The notes under the pieces were generated by a model. The model saw nothing but the letters and a program-made list of their open reading frames with translations, was not told the DNA's origin and did no database searches. A stretch of DNA of 34,387 nt from Comamonadaceae bacterium (GTDB lineage: Bacteria > Pseudomonadota > Gammaproteobacteria > Burkholderiales > Burkholderiaceae_C). Shown one piece after another: positions 32,990 through 34,387 of the stretch (the first letter of the stretch is position 1; each line of letters begins with the position of its first letter). A program made the position numbers and the translations under genes. The stretch spans positions 1 through 34,387 of the forward strand of contig CANGCI010000003.1 in assembly GCA_947451995.1 (NCBI GenBank), in the 5' to 3' direction.

Positions 32990-33015
32990 GTGCAGTCGTC
33001 CAAAAACGACTGCAC
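32990..33015 (+). terminator. Hairpin after tRNA-Gln
   Basis: A perfect 10-bp stem (GTGCAGTCGT paired with ACGACTGCAC) with a 6-nt loop begins 11 bp after the tRNA. No T-run follows, so it may be a processing or stabilising hairpin rather than a terminator; prs begins 87 bp later. Confidence 0.5.
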
Positions 33016-33101
33016 GATGCTTCTAAGCGCGGTCATTCGCGTCTTGATAGAAATTTATGCGCTAACCCGCATCGGCCCATCATTTGATCGCTGAGACGCT
33101 C

Positions 33102-34079
33102 ATGCTGCCATCCAACACAAATTCAACATCAGACTTCATGGTCTTTACGGGCAATGCCAATCCTGTGTTGGCGGCCGAAGTGGCCTACGAGTTGGACATT
33201 TCGCTGGGCTTGGCCGATGTCGGCCGTTTCTCAGACGGTGAAGTCACTGTCACCTTGAACCAAAACGTGCGTGCGCGCGACGTGTTCATCATCCAGTCCA
33301 CTTGCGCGCCCACCAACGAAAACCTGATGGAACTGCTGATCATGGTCGACGCTTTGAAGCGCGCCTCAGCCGGTCGCATCAGCGCCATCATCCCTTACTT
33401 CGGCTACGCCCGCCAAGACCGTCGCCCGCGCTCTACGCGTGTGCCCATCACGGCCAAAGTGGTGGCCAACATGTTGCAAGCGGTGGGCGTCAATCACGTC
33501 CTCACCATGGACTTGCACGCCGACCAAATTCAAGGTTTCTTCGACATTCCCGTCGACAACATTTACGCCTCGCCCGTGCTCTTGGGTGACCTGCGCCAAA
33601 AGAACTACGAAGACCTCATTGTGGTCTCCCCCGACGTGGGCGGTGTGGTTCGCGCACGTGCTTTGGCCAAACAACTCAACTGCGATTTGGCCATCATCGA
33701 CAAGCGTCGTCCCAAGGCCAACGTGAGCGAAGTGATGCACGTCATTGGCGACATCGACGGCCGCAACTGCGTCATCATGGACGACATGATTGACACCGCT
33801 GGCACCTTGGTCAAAGCCGCTGAGGTTTTGAAAGAGCGCGGCGCCAAAAAAGTTTACGCATATTGCACACACCCTATTTTCTCGGGCCCCGCCATCGACC
33901 GCATTGCCAAAGGCTCTGCCCTCGATGAAGTGGTTGTGACCAACACCATTCCGTTGTCACAAGCCGCTGCGGCTTGCCCCAAAATTCGCCAACTCACTGT
34001 GGCGCCGCTGTTGGCCAAAACCATCCAGCGCATTGCCCACGGCGAGTCGGTCATGAGTTTGTTCACAGATCAAGACTGA
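33102..34079 (+). CDS. prs: Ribose-phosphate pyrophosphokinase
   Basis: A 325-residue PRPP synthase. MVFTGNANP opens the first domain, FGYARQDRR is the ATP-binding loop, [17 protein letters not shown] the flexible-loop signature and [13 protein letters not shown] the PRPP-binding motif. It makes PRPP from ribose-5-phosphate and ATP for nucleotide, His and Trp synthesis. The ATG at 33102 fits homologues better than the TTG at 33084. A terminator follows 17 bp after the stop codon. Confidence 0.97.
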   Translation: MLPSNTNSTSDFMVFTGNANPVLAAEVAYELDISLGLADVGRFSDGEVTVTLNQNVRARDVFIIQSTCAPTNENLMELLIMVDALKRASAGRISAIIPYFGYARQDRRPRSTRVPITAKVVANMLQAVGVNHVLTMDLHADQIQGFFDIPVDNIYASPVLLGDLRQKNYEDLIVVSPDVGGVVRARALAKQLNCDLAIIDKRRPKANVSEVMHVIGDIDGRNCVIMDDMIDTAGTLVKAAEVLKERGAKKVYAYCTHPIFSGPAIDRIAKGSALDEVVVTNTIPLSQAAAACPKIRQLTVAPLLAKTIQRIAHGESVMSLFTDQD

Positions 34080-34095
34080 TCTGGAACATCAATGT

Positions 34096-34120
34096 GGGCT
34101 GCTGTTCGGCAGTCCTTTTT
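34096..34120 (+). terminator. Rho-independent terminator between prs and rplY
   Basis: GGGCTGC pairs with GCAGTCC (one G-T pair) across a 6-nt loop and is followed by TTTTT. It would partly separate prs from rplY. Confidence 0.75.
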
Positions 34121-34166
34121 AAAACAGAGTCGTACTGGTCGCGGTCGATTCAACTTGGAGTGAGTT

Positions 34167-34387
34167 ATGAAATTTGTCGCTTTTGAGCGCTCTATGCAAG
34201 GTACGGGTGCGAGCCGCCGTCTGCGCAATTCAGGTAAGACACCTGGTATTGTTTATGGCGGTGTGGATCAACAACCCCAATTGGTCGAACTCGACCACAA
34301 TGCCCTGTGGCACGCCCTGAAAAAAGAAGCTTTCCACGCAAGCATCTTGGACATGGAACTGAACGGTAAAGAAACCAAAGTGTTGCT
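34167..34387 (+). CDS. rplY: 50S ribosomal protein L25/general stress protein Ctc (N-terminal part)
   Basis: The frame starts at ATG 34167 with GGAG 8-9 nt upstream and runs off the right edge (73 codons visible). It begins [20 protein letters not shown], then [10 protein letters not shown], and later [20 protein letters not shown], the 5S-rRNA-binding L25 domain of the long Ctc form. Its place after prs is conserved in this lineage. Confidence 0.93.
   Translation, partial: MKFVAFERSMQGTGASRRLRNSGKTPGIVYGGVDQQPQLVELDHNALWHALKKEAFHASILDMELNGKETKVL

Overview
The window looks like a Betaproteobacterium of the order Burkholderiales, most likely Comamonadaceae (Limnohabitans/Rhodoferax/Polaromonas-like). 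The evidence is the gene order lolB-ispE-tRNA-Gln-prs-rplY, the hrcA/nadK/recN block, the abundance of TRAP and Bug-type (TctC) solute-binding proteins, and many VOC, CoA-transferase and tannase-family genes. The genus call is inference from gene content only.

Left half, about 190-16854: a tandem array of small gene modules stacked behind an intact tRNA-Ile2(CAU) gene (16778-16854, minus strand). The last 45 bp of that tRNA, from the anticodon loop to CCA, recur as exact direct repeats at 190, 1198 and 8217, and as a 26-bp truncated copy at 7272. The three full copies are followed by the same roughly 80-bp arm: an 8-bp inverted repeat, a fixed 14-bp spacer, then two TGTGGAA boxes 12 bp apart. 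This is the signature of repeated site-specific integration at a tRNA 3' end, yet no integrase gene lies in the array. Four of the five junctions also carry a Rho-independent terminator in the tRNA sense. Module cargo, from distal (oldest) to proximal: (i) a MntA/HepT-type toxin-antitoxin pair; (ii) a DUF4287 protein, a VOC protein and a tannase-family lipoprotein, then (past a tRNA-like scar near 3951) a TetR/Bug/amidase operon; (iii) a lone NYN-domain nuclease; (iv) a complete catabolic unit with a TRAP transporter, VOC protein, epimerase-like SDR, classical SDR, hotdog hydratase, CaiB/BaiF CoA-transferase and IclR regulator. The partial arsC at the left edge is outside the array.

Middle, 16908-23293: a periplasmic metallo-beta-lactamase-fold protein, a DUF1330 protein, a DUF433/DUF5615 toxin-antitoxin pair, and umuDC (DNA polymerase V) under a near-consensus LexA box that lies between umuD and the toxin-antitoxin pair. 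A catabolic operon follows: HMG-CoA lyase, 4-hydroxyphenylpyruvate dioxygenase and a VOC protein.

Right, 23315-34387: conserved housekeeping genes. These are hrcA (minus) divergent from nadK-recN-rapZ, the 8-oxoguanine repair pair mutM-mutY (minus), a TPR protein, lolB, ispE, tRNA-Gln(TTG), prs and the start of rplY. This part looks visibly more GC-rich than the array.
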